From contig NZ_CP064788.1 of assembly GCF_017094525.1 (NCBI RefSeq), forward strand, positions 1,287,030 through 1,351,029: a stretch of 64,000 bases of DNA. The letters run 5' to 3'. Positions 44,088-53,100 of the stretch are shown piece by piece. The stretch is from Halapricum desulfuricans (GTDB lineage: Archaea > Halobacteriota > Halobacteria > Halobacteriales > Haloarculaceae). The first letter of the stretch is position 1. Each line of letters starts with the position of its first letter. The position numbers and the translations under genes were made by a program. The notes below the pieces were generated by a model. That model searched no databases, was not told where the DNA came from, and was given only the letters and a program-made list of their open reading frames with translations.

Positions 44088-46925
44088 AACCTCTCGATCT
44101 ATCTCTTCTGCAAGCTTTTCGATTTCTTTTCGCTGAGTGAGATCGGATTTCTGCGCTTTTCGTGCGAGTTCTAGAAGAGAACTTTCGGCATCTCCAGTAT
44201 TAAATAGCTCTTCAGGAGTTTCGGTGATTGATTCTATATGATCATGGTTAGAGTGGAAAAAGCCAGAAGCGGCGGAATTTGGGAGTAATTCCGGCCCAAT
44301 ATAAAATGGACTCCTGAAGTCATGGACGCGTTGTTCGATAAAAAGTGTATGCTGCTCCCGTGATTTTTTCCTGATAGATTCACTATCTTCAAGCTCCCTA
44401 AACCAGGGAAGCATACCGATATAACCAGACTCCCACTTCCGTCCCGGTGTCAAGGAGAGTGCCAGGCTGTGGAATAAATCTGAATTTAATGCCCCAAGTA
44501 GGACCCATGCAGAGACCCCTTCTTCAGGGAATAGCATATTGCTTGCATGCCCGAAATAACCTCCACTTGGATAGTAGCCAAATCGACGTCCAGTCCTTTT
44601 GATATATGCCCAAGTAAGTCCCTCCCTCGTCTGATAATCCATATTACGGAGGACAGCACTTGAAGAACGGGCGACTTGTGCACCATTTTCACTCCAATTA
44701 ATTACCTCATCCACTTGTGGACGTATCCAAACATCTCCACCTGCGTTGGTGAACGGCTTAAATTGCTTATCAGCAATCTCCCACTGCTTGCGGATAAACC
44801 GATCATTATTTCCTGTTTGTAAACCGACCTTTACATCTCCAATGCCTTCCCCTTCTATCCCAGGAACTGTTGGATCAATTTTTAGATTTGTATCGTGTAA
44901 CTTTCGAATTTCTGGTGGGAGTGAATAGCATATAGAAGAACCTGGGACAGAATGAAATTCGGACATTTCAACCTCAAAATATCGTTGTATATCGTCGTCA
45001 GACACCCCGAAGGCTGATTGAAGATATTTTGTCTCTTTATTCGATTTTTCTACATCGTGCAAGCGAATAAATGTGCCAATTTCTTGTTGTTTTGAGCTTT
45101 TACGGACTACTGTTCCTACGGTGGCAACAGTCGCATTATCTAGGATTCCATATCCGAATTCAGAAAGGAAGTCAAATGATCCTCTCTTTCCGATAAAATC
45201 GGCTCGGAATGGTTCAAATGTTTGACTAAAGAGGAACGAACGTGGGACCAGCATACCAACACGCCCTGCATCCTTTGTAAGATAATCACCAACTTCAAAG
45301 AAGTTAATATAATATTGGGGACTATACTTATAATTAGACTTAACGTATTCCCGTACTTCTTCTGGCATCCTCCCCCGCGACCCGTACGGCGGATTCATCA
45401 ACGCCACATCATAGTCTTGCGTCAAAACCACCAGCAGGTGCAGGAAACTCCGGAGGTTCTGCTCGCCAAATGAGTCCGACGTCTGCTCTTCGACGGCCCG
45501 TTGCAGGGCCTTCAAAAAGGAATGCAACGACTGATGGGCAGCCTCGTGATAGTCGGTGAGTTCAGATTGCGTTTTACTCGAATCGAACGCCTCCTCGAGG
45601 GTTCCCTGCACGTCGAGGAGACTCCCCAGGGCCTCGGTCGTCTGGAACGTCTCGATGATCTCATCGAGGGCGTCCCGAAGGTCGGTTCCCTCGCCAGTGA
45701 TGTCGTCGAGCACCGCCTTCGCCTCCTCGATCTCTGCGACGCGGTTGTCCGCAGTGACGATCCCGACGTTGGGCATCTGGAAGTCGTCTGCGCCCTCCGC
45801 TTCGGCACGACCGCGGGCCTTCAGATAGAGGTTGAACGCCGCGAGTTGGGCTGCCCGGAGGTCGATGTCCACCCCGTAGAGGTTGTTCTCGAGGATCTTC
45901 GCCGGGACGTCCTCCCGGGGAACGTCGGGGCGTTCGGTCCACCAGATACGCTCGAGGATGTCGAACGCGTACAGTAGGAAGTGCCCGCTGCCACACGCCG
46001 GGTCGATGATCCGGAGCTCGGACGGATCGTCGAACTCGGGGGCCGCCTGGTCCTCGTCGTCGGGGATGAGGTACGTGGCGATGCTGGGGACGTCCGGGGC
46101 GGCCTCGGGCGTCGTGGCTCGTTCCTTGCGCTCGTCGATAGAGAGCGCCTCGGGTTCCGGAACGGTGTCTTCCTTGCCCGTGGCTTCAAGATAGAGCTTC
46201 CCCAGGGAGTTGTCGGTGAGCATCCGGACGACCCAGTGGGGCGTATAGAACTGGTTCGCCGGGCCGACGTCTCCCGGCTCGAGCGTGTTCTTGGCATCAA
46301 GGGCCTCAACGACGGGCCGGTTGTAGTATTCATAGACCCACCCGAGCACGTCGTCAGCCCGCCAGACTTCATCGGGAACCTCATCCAGCATTCCAGCCAG
46401 GTCTTCGTAAGTATCGACGTCCGGATCGACGAGACTGTACGGCGTGTCGGTATCGAACAAGATCTCGATGTCCTTTCCCAGTTCCTCGCACTTGTTCTGG
46501 TAAGCCGTCAGAATCGCCTCGTCCTCCAGCAGAAATTCCTCGTGGACGAGCGTCTCGGCAGCAGGCGTCAGGCCGTTCTCTTTGAAGACGGTGGCCTCCT
46601 CGTCGATGAAGTCCCGGACTTCCATCGTCCGGAGCGCAGCGAGTCGATTGACGATCGTGTAGCCGACGCCCGTGACGTACTCCGCGAACGCTTCGTCCCA
46701 GGTGTGGCCATCGACCGCTTCGAGTTGAATGGCCTCGACGAGTTCCTGGATGTCCTCGTCCAGTGCTTCAGGCTCGTCCGGTTCCTCGTCGAGCCCCTTC
46801 TGGGTGAGCTGGAACTCGACGTTCTGCTCGACGCGCTCGCGCATGTCCGCGACGACATCCTCGAGGTGTTCGCGCTCTGCTTTGTCCAGTTGCGCCTTCC
46901 GTTGGGAGAGAGAATCGCTTGCCAT
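44067..46925 (-). CDS. pglX: pglX, 5' part: BREX adenine-specific DNA methylase, truncated by an IS
   Basis: 952 codons as it stands, of which the last six (QSITSD) come from the ISH3 end; native sequence ends at position 44088. SAM motif I is DPACGSGHFLLYAFDIL (about residue 306) and the catalytic motif is LMNPPYGSRGRM (about 508), so the methylase core is complete. From about residue 520 the DNA becomes AT-rich and the protein enters the target-recognition part. Without the IS the gene would encode 1,400 residues. BREX PglX methylates a non-palindromic adenine site to mark self DNA. A methylase lacking its C-terminal third is probably inactive, which is inference. A TATA-like site (about 46960) precedes ATG 46925. 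Confidence 0.88.
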   Translation of the reverse strand: MASDSLSQRKAQLDKAEREHLEDVVADMRERVEQNVEFQLTQKGLDEEPDEPEALDEDIQELVEAIQLEAVDGHTWDEAFAEYVTGVGYTIVNRLAALRTMEVRDFIDEEATVFKENGLTPAAETLVHEEFLLEDEAILTAYQNKCEELGKDIEILFDTDTPYSLVDPDVDTYEDLAGMLDEVPDEVWRADDVLGWVYEYYNRPVVEALDAKNTLEPGDVGPANQFYTPHWVVRMLTDNSLGKLYLEATGKEDTVPEPEALSIDERKERATTPEAAPDVPSIATYLIPDDEDQAAPEFDDPSELRIIDPACGSGHFLLYAFDILERIWWTERPDVPREDVPAKILENNLYGVDIDLRAAQLAAFNLYLKARGRAEAEGADDFQMPNVGIVTADNRVAEIEEAKAVLDDITGEGTDLRDALDEIIETFQTTEALGSLLDVQGTLEEAFDSSKTQSELTDYHEAAHQSLHSFLKALQRAVEEQTSDSFGEQNLRSFLHLLVVLTQDYDVALMNPPYGSRGRMPEEVREYVKSNYKYSPQYYINFFEVGDYLTKDAGRVGMLVPRSFLFSQTFEPFRADFIGKRGSFDFLSEFGYGILDNATVATVGTVVRKSSKQQEIGTFIRLHDVEKSNKETKYLQSAFGVSDDDIQRYFEVEMSEFHSVPGSSICYSLPPEIRKLHDTNLKIDPTVPGIEGEGIGDVKVGLQTGNNDRFIRKQWEIADKQFKPFTNAGGDVWIRPQVDEVINWSENGAQVARSSSAVLRNMDYQTREGLTWAYIKRTGRRFGYYPSGGYFGHASNMLFPEEGVSAWVLLGALNSDLFHSLALSLTPGRKWESGYIGMLPWFRELEDSESIRKKSREQHTLFIEQRVHDFRSPFYIGPELLPNSAASGFFHSNHDHIESITETPEELFNTGDAESSLLELARKAQKSDLTQRKEIEKLAEEIDREVQSITSD

Positions 46926-47226
46926 AGGAGGTCCGTATGCCCTATCCGAATCAGACGAGACCCTTATAGGTTGGCGAAGATATCGGCCTGGCGATCGCGC
47001 TAGTTATACTGGATCTCACCCACCAGCAGATCGGGATCAACCCAAGAGTTTGTATGTCTAATATGATGGATTGTAGATCGATTAAAATCGACGTGCGAGA
47101 TAGAGAGGGTGGTCACTCACTCAGTAGACCTTTGTTGTAGAACCCTCCTCTGTAGCATTAAATATCGAGCGGACGAATGAGGATGAAGTTATTTGTGAGG
47201 GGGGAATCTAGGACGAGATAGGAGAC
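46926..47226. other. Divergent intergenic region between pglX and the HTH/dGTPase pair
   Basis: 301 bp, AT-rich in the right half. It holds a probable pglX promoter on the minus strand (CCTATAAGG near 46960) and the promoter of the small HTH gene on the plus strand. A purine-rich AGGAGAC precedes ATG 47227. I see no gene. Confidence 0.45.
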
Positions 47227-47445
47227 ATGGAAAGCTCTAATCTTGATCCGCAAGTCCAACGTAAGGTTCTCCAGATATTGTCGTCGAAAGGGCCAATGAG
47301 CCATGAACAATTGGCTCAGGAACTGGGGTACGACTGGGACGAAATGCAAAAGGTCATTCGTGAAATGCGGAACCAAGATCTTGTTACGATAACTATTGAT
47401 CGCCGATACGAAGCTGAGTCTGCTCCTTCTTCAGCGCCTGCGTAA
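47227..47445 (+). CDS. Small winged-HTH protein
   Basis: A 72-residue protein. A helix-turn-helix is visible: VQRKVLQILSSKGPMSHEQLAQELGYDWDEM followed by a recognition helix and wing (IREMRNQDLVTITIDRRY). It is too small for a sensor domain. It lies 12 bases before the dGTPase gene in the same direction and probably controls it. The region is AT-rich against the genome background, pointing to acquisition. Confidence 0.7.
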   Translation: MESSNLDPQVQRKVLQILSSKGPMSHEQLAQELGYDWDEMQKVIREMRNQDLVTITIDRRYEAESAPSSAPA

Positions 47446-47457
47446 TTCTCGCATCAC

Positions 47458-48801
47458 ATGTCCCAGAATCCGCCTCGAACAAAGAGGGTGGAGAAGTCTC
47501 CGAAACGAGACCAGAGGGAGCCCTTTCAACGTGACCGTGACCGAATTTTGTATACGCAAGCATTTCGACGACTGTCTGGTATAACGCAAGTGGCTCGAGC
47601 TGAAGAGTCCTATACGTACCATGATAGACTGAGTCATTCGTTGAAAGTCGCCCAAATCGGACGACGGATAGCAGAATATCTCCCCGATAAATCAGCGTCC
47701 GAGATCCGACATGGTCTCGAGGTTGACGAAGATGTCACAGAAACGGCTGCACTGGCACACGATATAGGTCACCCTCCATTCGGCCACATTGCAGAGAAAG
47801 AACTTGATCGACAGGTACGGGACAGGGGGGTTGAGGAAGGTTTTGAGGGGAACGCCCAGTCCTTTCGCATTGTCACCAATATCGCGCCGCATAACGACTG
47901 CGATCGAGGACTAAATCTCACTCTGGCCTCCCTGAATGCGATATTAAAATATCCCTGGATGCGTGGCGACGAAGGCATGGGTGAGAACCGATGGGGGCAA
48001 AACGAACATGAAAAATGGGGTGTCTATGAAAGCGAACGTCCCGAATTTGAAGAGGCACGTGCCTTGGAACCCGTGGATAAACGGCAAAGCGCTGAAGCAG
48101 CCATCATGGACTGGGCTGATGACTTAGCCTACGCAGTACATGATATGGAGGACTTCTATCGGTCCGGAATCCTACCATTAGAACAGCTCCTTTCTGAAGG
48201 TACTCCAGAACGACAGAATTTCCTAACAGATGTAGAGGATGAATTAGGAATTCCAGTGCCAGAAGGGGAAGATATTCTTGATTGGCTACGTAATCAAGGC
48301 GGTCGTACTCTCCTCTCACCATTCAAAGGAACGAGAGAGGAAAGACGTACCCTCGATTATGTCTCCTCCACACTCATCCAGAGGTACATTGGGAAAGAAA
48401 AAGGTGGGGTATATCTTCAAGATCATGATCCCAGTGAGCCATACCTCCAAATAGATGATGAACTCATGAATGAAGTCTCTCTATTAAAACATATGACTGT
48501 ATATTATGTTATTGAAGATACGGCTCTGAGAGCACAACAACGGGGGCAGCGAGAGGTTATTAGAAACCTTTTTGATATCCTCTTTAATGCAGTCGATCCT
48601 ACAGATGGGGAAGACACGGATATCGTTCCAAACCCCTTCCGTGAGGTTGCTAAAGATCTATCCCCGTCAGCCAGTAACAAGCGAATTTGTCGAATCGTAA
48701 CTGATACCATCACAAATATGACTGAAAAGCAGGCCATACAACTACATGGGCGTTTGACTGGTAGGTCACCGGGGTCTCTTCAAGAGCGCATCCTGTATTA
48801 G
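47458..48801 (+). CDS. dgt: Deoxyguanosinetriphosphate triphosphohydrolase (dGTPase)
   Basis: A 447-residue HD-domain enzyme. Metal-binding and family motifs: YTYHDRLSHSLKVAQIGRRI, ALAHDIGHPPFGHIAE (HD pair, about residue 100) and EGNAQSFRIVTNI. These define the Dgt/SAMHD1-like dNTP triphosphohydrolases, which split dNTPs into nucleoside and triphosphate. Bacterial dGTPases are a known anti-phage defence that starves viruses of dNTPs. It lies inside the BREX cluster on the opposite strand, behind a small HTH gene, and is more AT-rich than the BREX genes on either side. All catalytic residues I can identify are present. Confidence 0.9.
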   Translation: MSQNPPRTKRVEKSPKRDQREPFQRDRDRILYTQAFRRLSGITQVARAEESYTYHDRLSHSLKVAQIGRRIAEYLPDKSASEIRHGLEVDEDVTETAALAHDIGHPPFGHIAEKELDRQVRDRGVEEGFEGNAQSFRIVTNIAPHNDCDRGLNLTLASLNAILKYPWMRGDEGMGENRWGQNEHEKWGVYESERPEFEEARALEPVDKRQSAEAAIMDWADDLAYAVHDMEDFYRSGILPLEQLLSEGTPERQNFLTDVEDELGIPVPEGEDILDWLRNQGGRTLLSPFKGTREERRTLDYVSSTLIQRYIGKEKGGVYLQDHDPSEPYLQIDDELMNEVSLLKHMTVYYVIEDTALRAQQRGQREVIRNLFDILFNAVDPTDGEDTDIVPNPFREVAKDLSPSASNKRICRIVTDTITNMTEKQAIQLHGRLTGRSPGSLQERILY

Positions 48802-48917
48802 TTTCTTAGTTCTGTGGAAGTCACGTGTTCAGACATCGTGTAGTGTGACCCCATCAGCTGTCGCTACGTTGCTCGGAGCGAATCCTCCTCACCTTGCTTG
48901 AGAAGCGTCGTTGCCGG

Positions 48918-49088
48918 TCACACTCCGTGCATTTGTAGTTTGACGTCTTTGGTCGTCTCTTTGAGGTCCCGAAGCGACATCGCCCCGCCACCGACGAGAT
49001 ACGCCTTGACGCTCGTTTCGAGTTGCTCCGCGATCGTCTGGAGTTCGGTCTCGATGTAGTGCCGACCGAATCTGGAACGCTCACTCAT
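48918..49088 (-). pseudogene. Truncated nucleotidyltransferase (DUF6036-like) remnant
   Basis: A 56-codon frame from ATG 49088, overlapping the regulator's stop (ATGA). It reads SRFGRHYIETELQTIAEQ, then the nucleotidyltransferase-like YLVGGGAMSLRDLKETTKDV, and stops six codons later. In full proteins of this type the second aspartate motif reads KDVDL; here it is KDVKL followed by a stop, so the active site and most of the fold are missing. The regulator/nucleotidyltransferase pairing looks like an AbiE-type toxin-antitoxin module, now broken. Confidence 0.6.
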
Positions 49089-50035
49089 AGGGTGATGTCA
49101 TACTCTGCGGCTGTCCGCTTGAACTCTTCCCATTCGGGGAGCTGATCAGTGGTCACCTCGCCGTCCGTCTCCAGATACTCGAGGAGTTCATCGACGACAG
49201 CACGCACGTCGAGTGCCGCTTCGGGCTGATAGTGAGCAGCGCGGTCCTGCAACGCCGAGGGCTCGACAGCCTGTTTTTCCATCAACAGCAGACAGTAGGT
49301 TCGGTATCGAGGTCCATCATCGACCAGCAAGGTGTGACAGATCAGATCTGCTGGCGTGACGTCGGCAAGCCGATCCGAACGGATGTACTGCCGTTGTTCT
49401 CGGGTGAGAAGCGGGACGTCGAACGCTTCGAAGCGCGCTGGGCCAGTCAGATGGAATCCATCGGCCTCGATGTCACCATCGCACGTGAAGAGGTACTCGT
49501 CGTGTGTTTCCCAGTGAATGCTGATCTTCCCGGTATGGCGCTGGGCTTCACGACGATGTCGGTGGTGATACAACCCGCGGGCTATCGACGACAGTGTCCG
49601 AAATGGGTCGTTGAGTTGGTACTGGGATGTGGATTTGCCGACGATACCAACCTGCTGGAGATCATCCAACCGGCGATACACCGTCGCCCGACTAACCGTA
49701 CTGTGTTCGGCGATCTCAGTCGCTGTCCGACTGTGGTCGAGATAGTAGAGGATTTGGAGTCCGGAGCCAGCGATCAGCTGGGGAAAGTCCACGTGACTAT
49801 ACTCTGTGAGGAGCGCTTCGAGTTCTTCGACCGGTTCAATATCAGTCGGGACGACGACCTTTCGTCGTCCCTGCGTTTCAGTTCGGACGCACCCCCATGC
49901 TTTCAGCTCGGAAATAACGCGCGACGTATGCCCGGGGCTCCAATCGAGCGAGTCAGCAAGCGACGTAACCGACAGTTCCGAGTCGGCTGTCCCTAAGAGA
50001 TATGAGAGAAGTTGAAGCTGACTCTTCGACATCAT
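49085..50035 (-). CDS. Two-HTH transcriptional regulator in the BREX locus
   Basis: A 316-residue protein with two winged helices. HTH 1 is residues 1-65 (LADSLDWSPGHTSRVISELKAWG), HTH 2 is residues 90-150 (IAEHSTVSRATVYRRLDDLQQVGIV). A ~165-residue C-terminal domain follows without a recognised motif. It lies on the same strand 160 bp downstream of brxC copy 2, has its own TATA and palindromic operator, and overlaps the nucleotidyltransferase remnant. It could be the antitoxin/repressor half of an AbiE-like pair, or a BREX regulator analogous to BrxR. It is not a BREX core gene. Confidence 0.75.
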   Translation of the reverse strand: MMSKSQLQLLSYLLGTADSELSVTSLADSLDWSPGHTSRVISELKAWGCVRTETQGRRKVVVPTDIEPVEELEALLTEYSHVDFPQLIAGSGLQILYYLDHSRTATEIAEHSTVSRATVYRRLDDLQQVGIVGKSTSQYQLNDPFRTLSSIARGLYHHRHRREAQRHTGKISIHWETHDEYLFTCDGDIEADGFHLTGPARFEAFDVPLLTREQRQYIRSDRLADVTPADLICHTLLVDDGPRYRTYCLLLMEKQAVEPSALQDRAAHYQPEAALDVRAVVDELLEYLETDGEVTTDQLPEWEEFKRTAAEYDITL

Positions 50036-50038
50036 ATA

Positions 50039-50086
50039 GTCTCATTTCACGCAAAGGAATTATAAATAGCTTTCGTGATTTGAGAC
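50039..50086 (-). promoter_or_regulatory. Palindromic operator flanking the regulator's TATA box
   Basis: GTCTCATTTCACG (50039-50051) is inverted as CGTGATTTGAGAC (50074-50086); only the central ATT/ATT triplets break the symmetry. A TATA element (minus-strand CTATTTATAATTC) sits between. The regulator starts at 50035, so transcripts would be leaderless or nearly so. The arrangement suggests autorepression by a dimer. Confidence 0.55.
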
Positions 50087-50195
50087 AGCCAGTCGGATAT
50101 CTTACTGGTGGCATTATAGAACGAAGTGATTTCTATCATTCCTGGGGTGGAAGGATCTGAGGATGATCTCGCGCAGGGGAAACAGGATTACTGTG

Positions 50196-53100
50196 CTATT
50201 CTTCCTCGATCAGGACAACGCTCCCCGACTCCAACGTATCGAGACGCTCTTGCACATCTCGAATCCGATCCAGTACAGTTTTCGACTCCGACAGGAGTTC
50301 GTTCACGCGCTCTTCGCTCGGCCGCTCGTCGGAATCGACGACATCGGTGACTTCGTCGGTCACATCTGTGTTCGGTAATTCGTGTCGTAGTTCTTCGGCA
50401 ACAGACTGGAGTTCCGCCCAGGCATCGTCATCTGCATCCGGCGGTTTCGGATCTTCAGCCTGCTCGATGAGTTGTCGCACCCGCTGTTTCGTTGGCGGTC
50501 GAGAAGACGACAGTGCGGTCTCGACGGTTTCCGTTGTCGGTGAGTCCGGATGCTCGTCTCGAAGCTGCCTTCCAGCTTCCTGCAACTGCGACCAGAGACT
50601 GTCACCGTCAGTAGCGGCGAACAGTTCTCGGGCGCGCTCGTAGGCCGCTGCCTGTTGATCGACCGTCGTGTCAATCAATGTCGCTTCCGTCACCTGTTCT
50701 TCTTCCCACGCCATCTCGAACACCGCTTCGAGATCATCGAAGACGAGTTCATCGAACTCCCCCGTCGCCACGTCGAGAATGCTCCGAACCGACGCTTCGT
50801 TCGACCGAAGCCAGTCCGTGAGAGCATCACAGACCTCACTCGGGGCAGAAGCGGAGATTGCCTCGCCAGTAATGCGACGGTATTGCGTCGAGAGTTCGTC
50901 CACGCGGTGGGTTTCGGCGTCTTGGATTCGAGACTCAACGGTCGCAACGCTGGGGACAGTGCCACTCTCGGCCGTTGTTTCCATACGGGCGGTGATCGAG
51001 GCGCTCGGGTACAGTGCCTCCATCGTCCCCAGTTCGTCGGCAAACTGCTCCCACAGCGTTGCCCCCTCGTCCACGATGCCGAAGAGTTTCCGGGCATTTG
51101 CGAACGTTTCAGCCTCTTCAAGCGTCTTCTCGAGATCACCGTCAGTATCGAGATCAGCTGTAGAGAGATCCTCACCAGCAAGGGCGGGATCGATCGTCTC
51201 TTCGAACGCATCGAGTGTCACGTCGAACTCCCGGGAGACGCCCTTCAGAGTTCGCTTCACCGTCGCACTGTTCTGGGAGACCCACGCACCGAGTTCTGCC
51301 AACCATTCGTCTGGCCCATCCCCGGCTGGCTCCTCGTCGAGAACGGCAGTGACGATATCCTTCACCGTCTGTTGGTCGAATATCTCGACGTCGAACCGAA
51401 CCTGTAACGACGTCAGCCCTCCTTTCGTGCGAACCTGTCGGCCGATCGCAGCCGGATCAGTCACGTATTCGGTGTCCCGTTTGAGGGCGACTGGTTTGTT
51501 CGACGTAGCGAGTGTGATGAGTAGGGCTGCAATCGACTTGCGGGGCGTTCCGCGGTAATCGCCGTTCGCCGTCCGCGTTTGCTGGAGTACCGTCTCGACG
51601 TCTACTGCCTTCTGCGATTCGTATTTCTCGATGAAATCGTGACACCAGCCCGTGTCAGCTATCTCTCTGTTATTCGTGTCAACGCCGAGCAGTGCGGCAT
51701 CTGCATCCGAAAGGGGCCACTCGCCACTGCCGCGGAAGAACTGGGCCATCGCCTTCGCGTCGTCTACCTCCACGAGCGGCTGTGTCAACGTCTTTCGGGA
51801 CGCACCGAAGACCGACTCGATCTGATCTTCGACGACTTGTTCCAGAACGCTGGAACGTGCACCACGCTGGCCGTGGACGGTATAGACGGTTGCGTCATCG
51901 AGGATCGTAGCGATGGACGACTCGATTTCACGCCGATCGGCCCGATGTTCGCGCTCGAGTTCCTCGTGAGATTCGGTCTCCGTGTCGAGCACTTTCTCCA
52001 TCCCGATGAAATTCCGTATCCGATCGACCAGCGTCTCCGGCACGTCGATCGTAATCAGAATGTGCTCACCGGCGTCGTGGTGGTCGTTCGCGTCTTGCCA
52101 GATCTCGACTTGCTCGGTCACCGTCTCGGAATCCTCAGCGAGGACGCGAACATTCAGGGAGTCGTATTCGTGCATAGACGTCCGGCCGACGGGCTCGAGA
52201 ATGGAGTACGCGTATCGGAGCGGAACGAGACGCTGGTCCCCGATATCGACCTCGTGACGGGTCCCGTCGCTGTGGAAGAAGTCGTCGTTCTCCCGTAATC
52301 GCGTTTCCAGCCATGCTGACAGCTGATGGGGCGAGATCTCGCCAGCTTTGTCCTGAGCGCGGCTGAGAATGCTCTCTTGCTCTTCGGAGACGATCGTGTA
52401 GACCTCGTCTCCCTGATCAGTCGTTTCGGTGAGGACCTTCTGCTTCTTCACGAGCGTCTCCAGACCGGATTGCGTTTCTTCGACGACGTCATCGAGAGAC
52501 GTCGATACGTCGTCGATCATTAACCGGGCGAGGTTTTCCGGAGTCGATGGGACGCCACCAGCCTGGTTCAGCAGATAGAGCGCTTTCGAGAGACGTACCT
52601 CCCAGACGTCTTCGCCACCGTCAAACGTCGGAATCAGCGTATTGTCGATCATCTCCTGAACCCACAACGGCACGTAGGTCGTCTCTTCGACTAGGAGATC
52701 GAACAGGACGTCCCACGGGACGATCCGACCGGCTTCCTTCGACGACCAGCTGAACTTGGTGAACAGCGACCGGACCAGCACGAGCAGTGCCCGGCCCTGA
52801 ATGTAGTCTCTATCGGTGGTCCGACCCTGGGTGATGAGCGTCTGCATCACCGATCGGAGCAGTGTGAGATCGTATTCCCGGAACGGGTATGACTCGACGG
52901 GATCAGGATCGGCACTGGCGACCGAAGCGTACGTCTCAAGTGAGAGATCCGGCATCGACTGCAAGAGCGACGTGACAGTGTCCTCGCCGTCAGGCGTCGA
53001 TTTCTGGAGCCAACGCTTTCGAACGATGATTTCCGTGTCCGCGCCTTCGAGGCGAACTTGCTGATGGGTCCAGTGATCCGCCGGTGGCTCACCGATGAGT

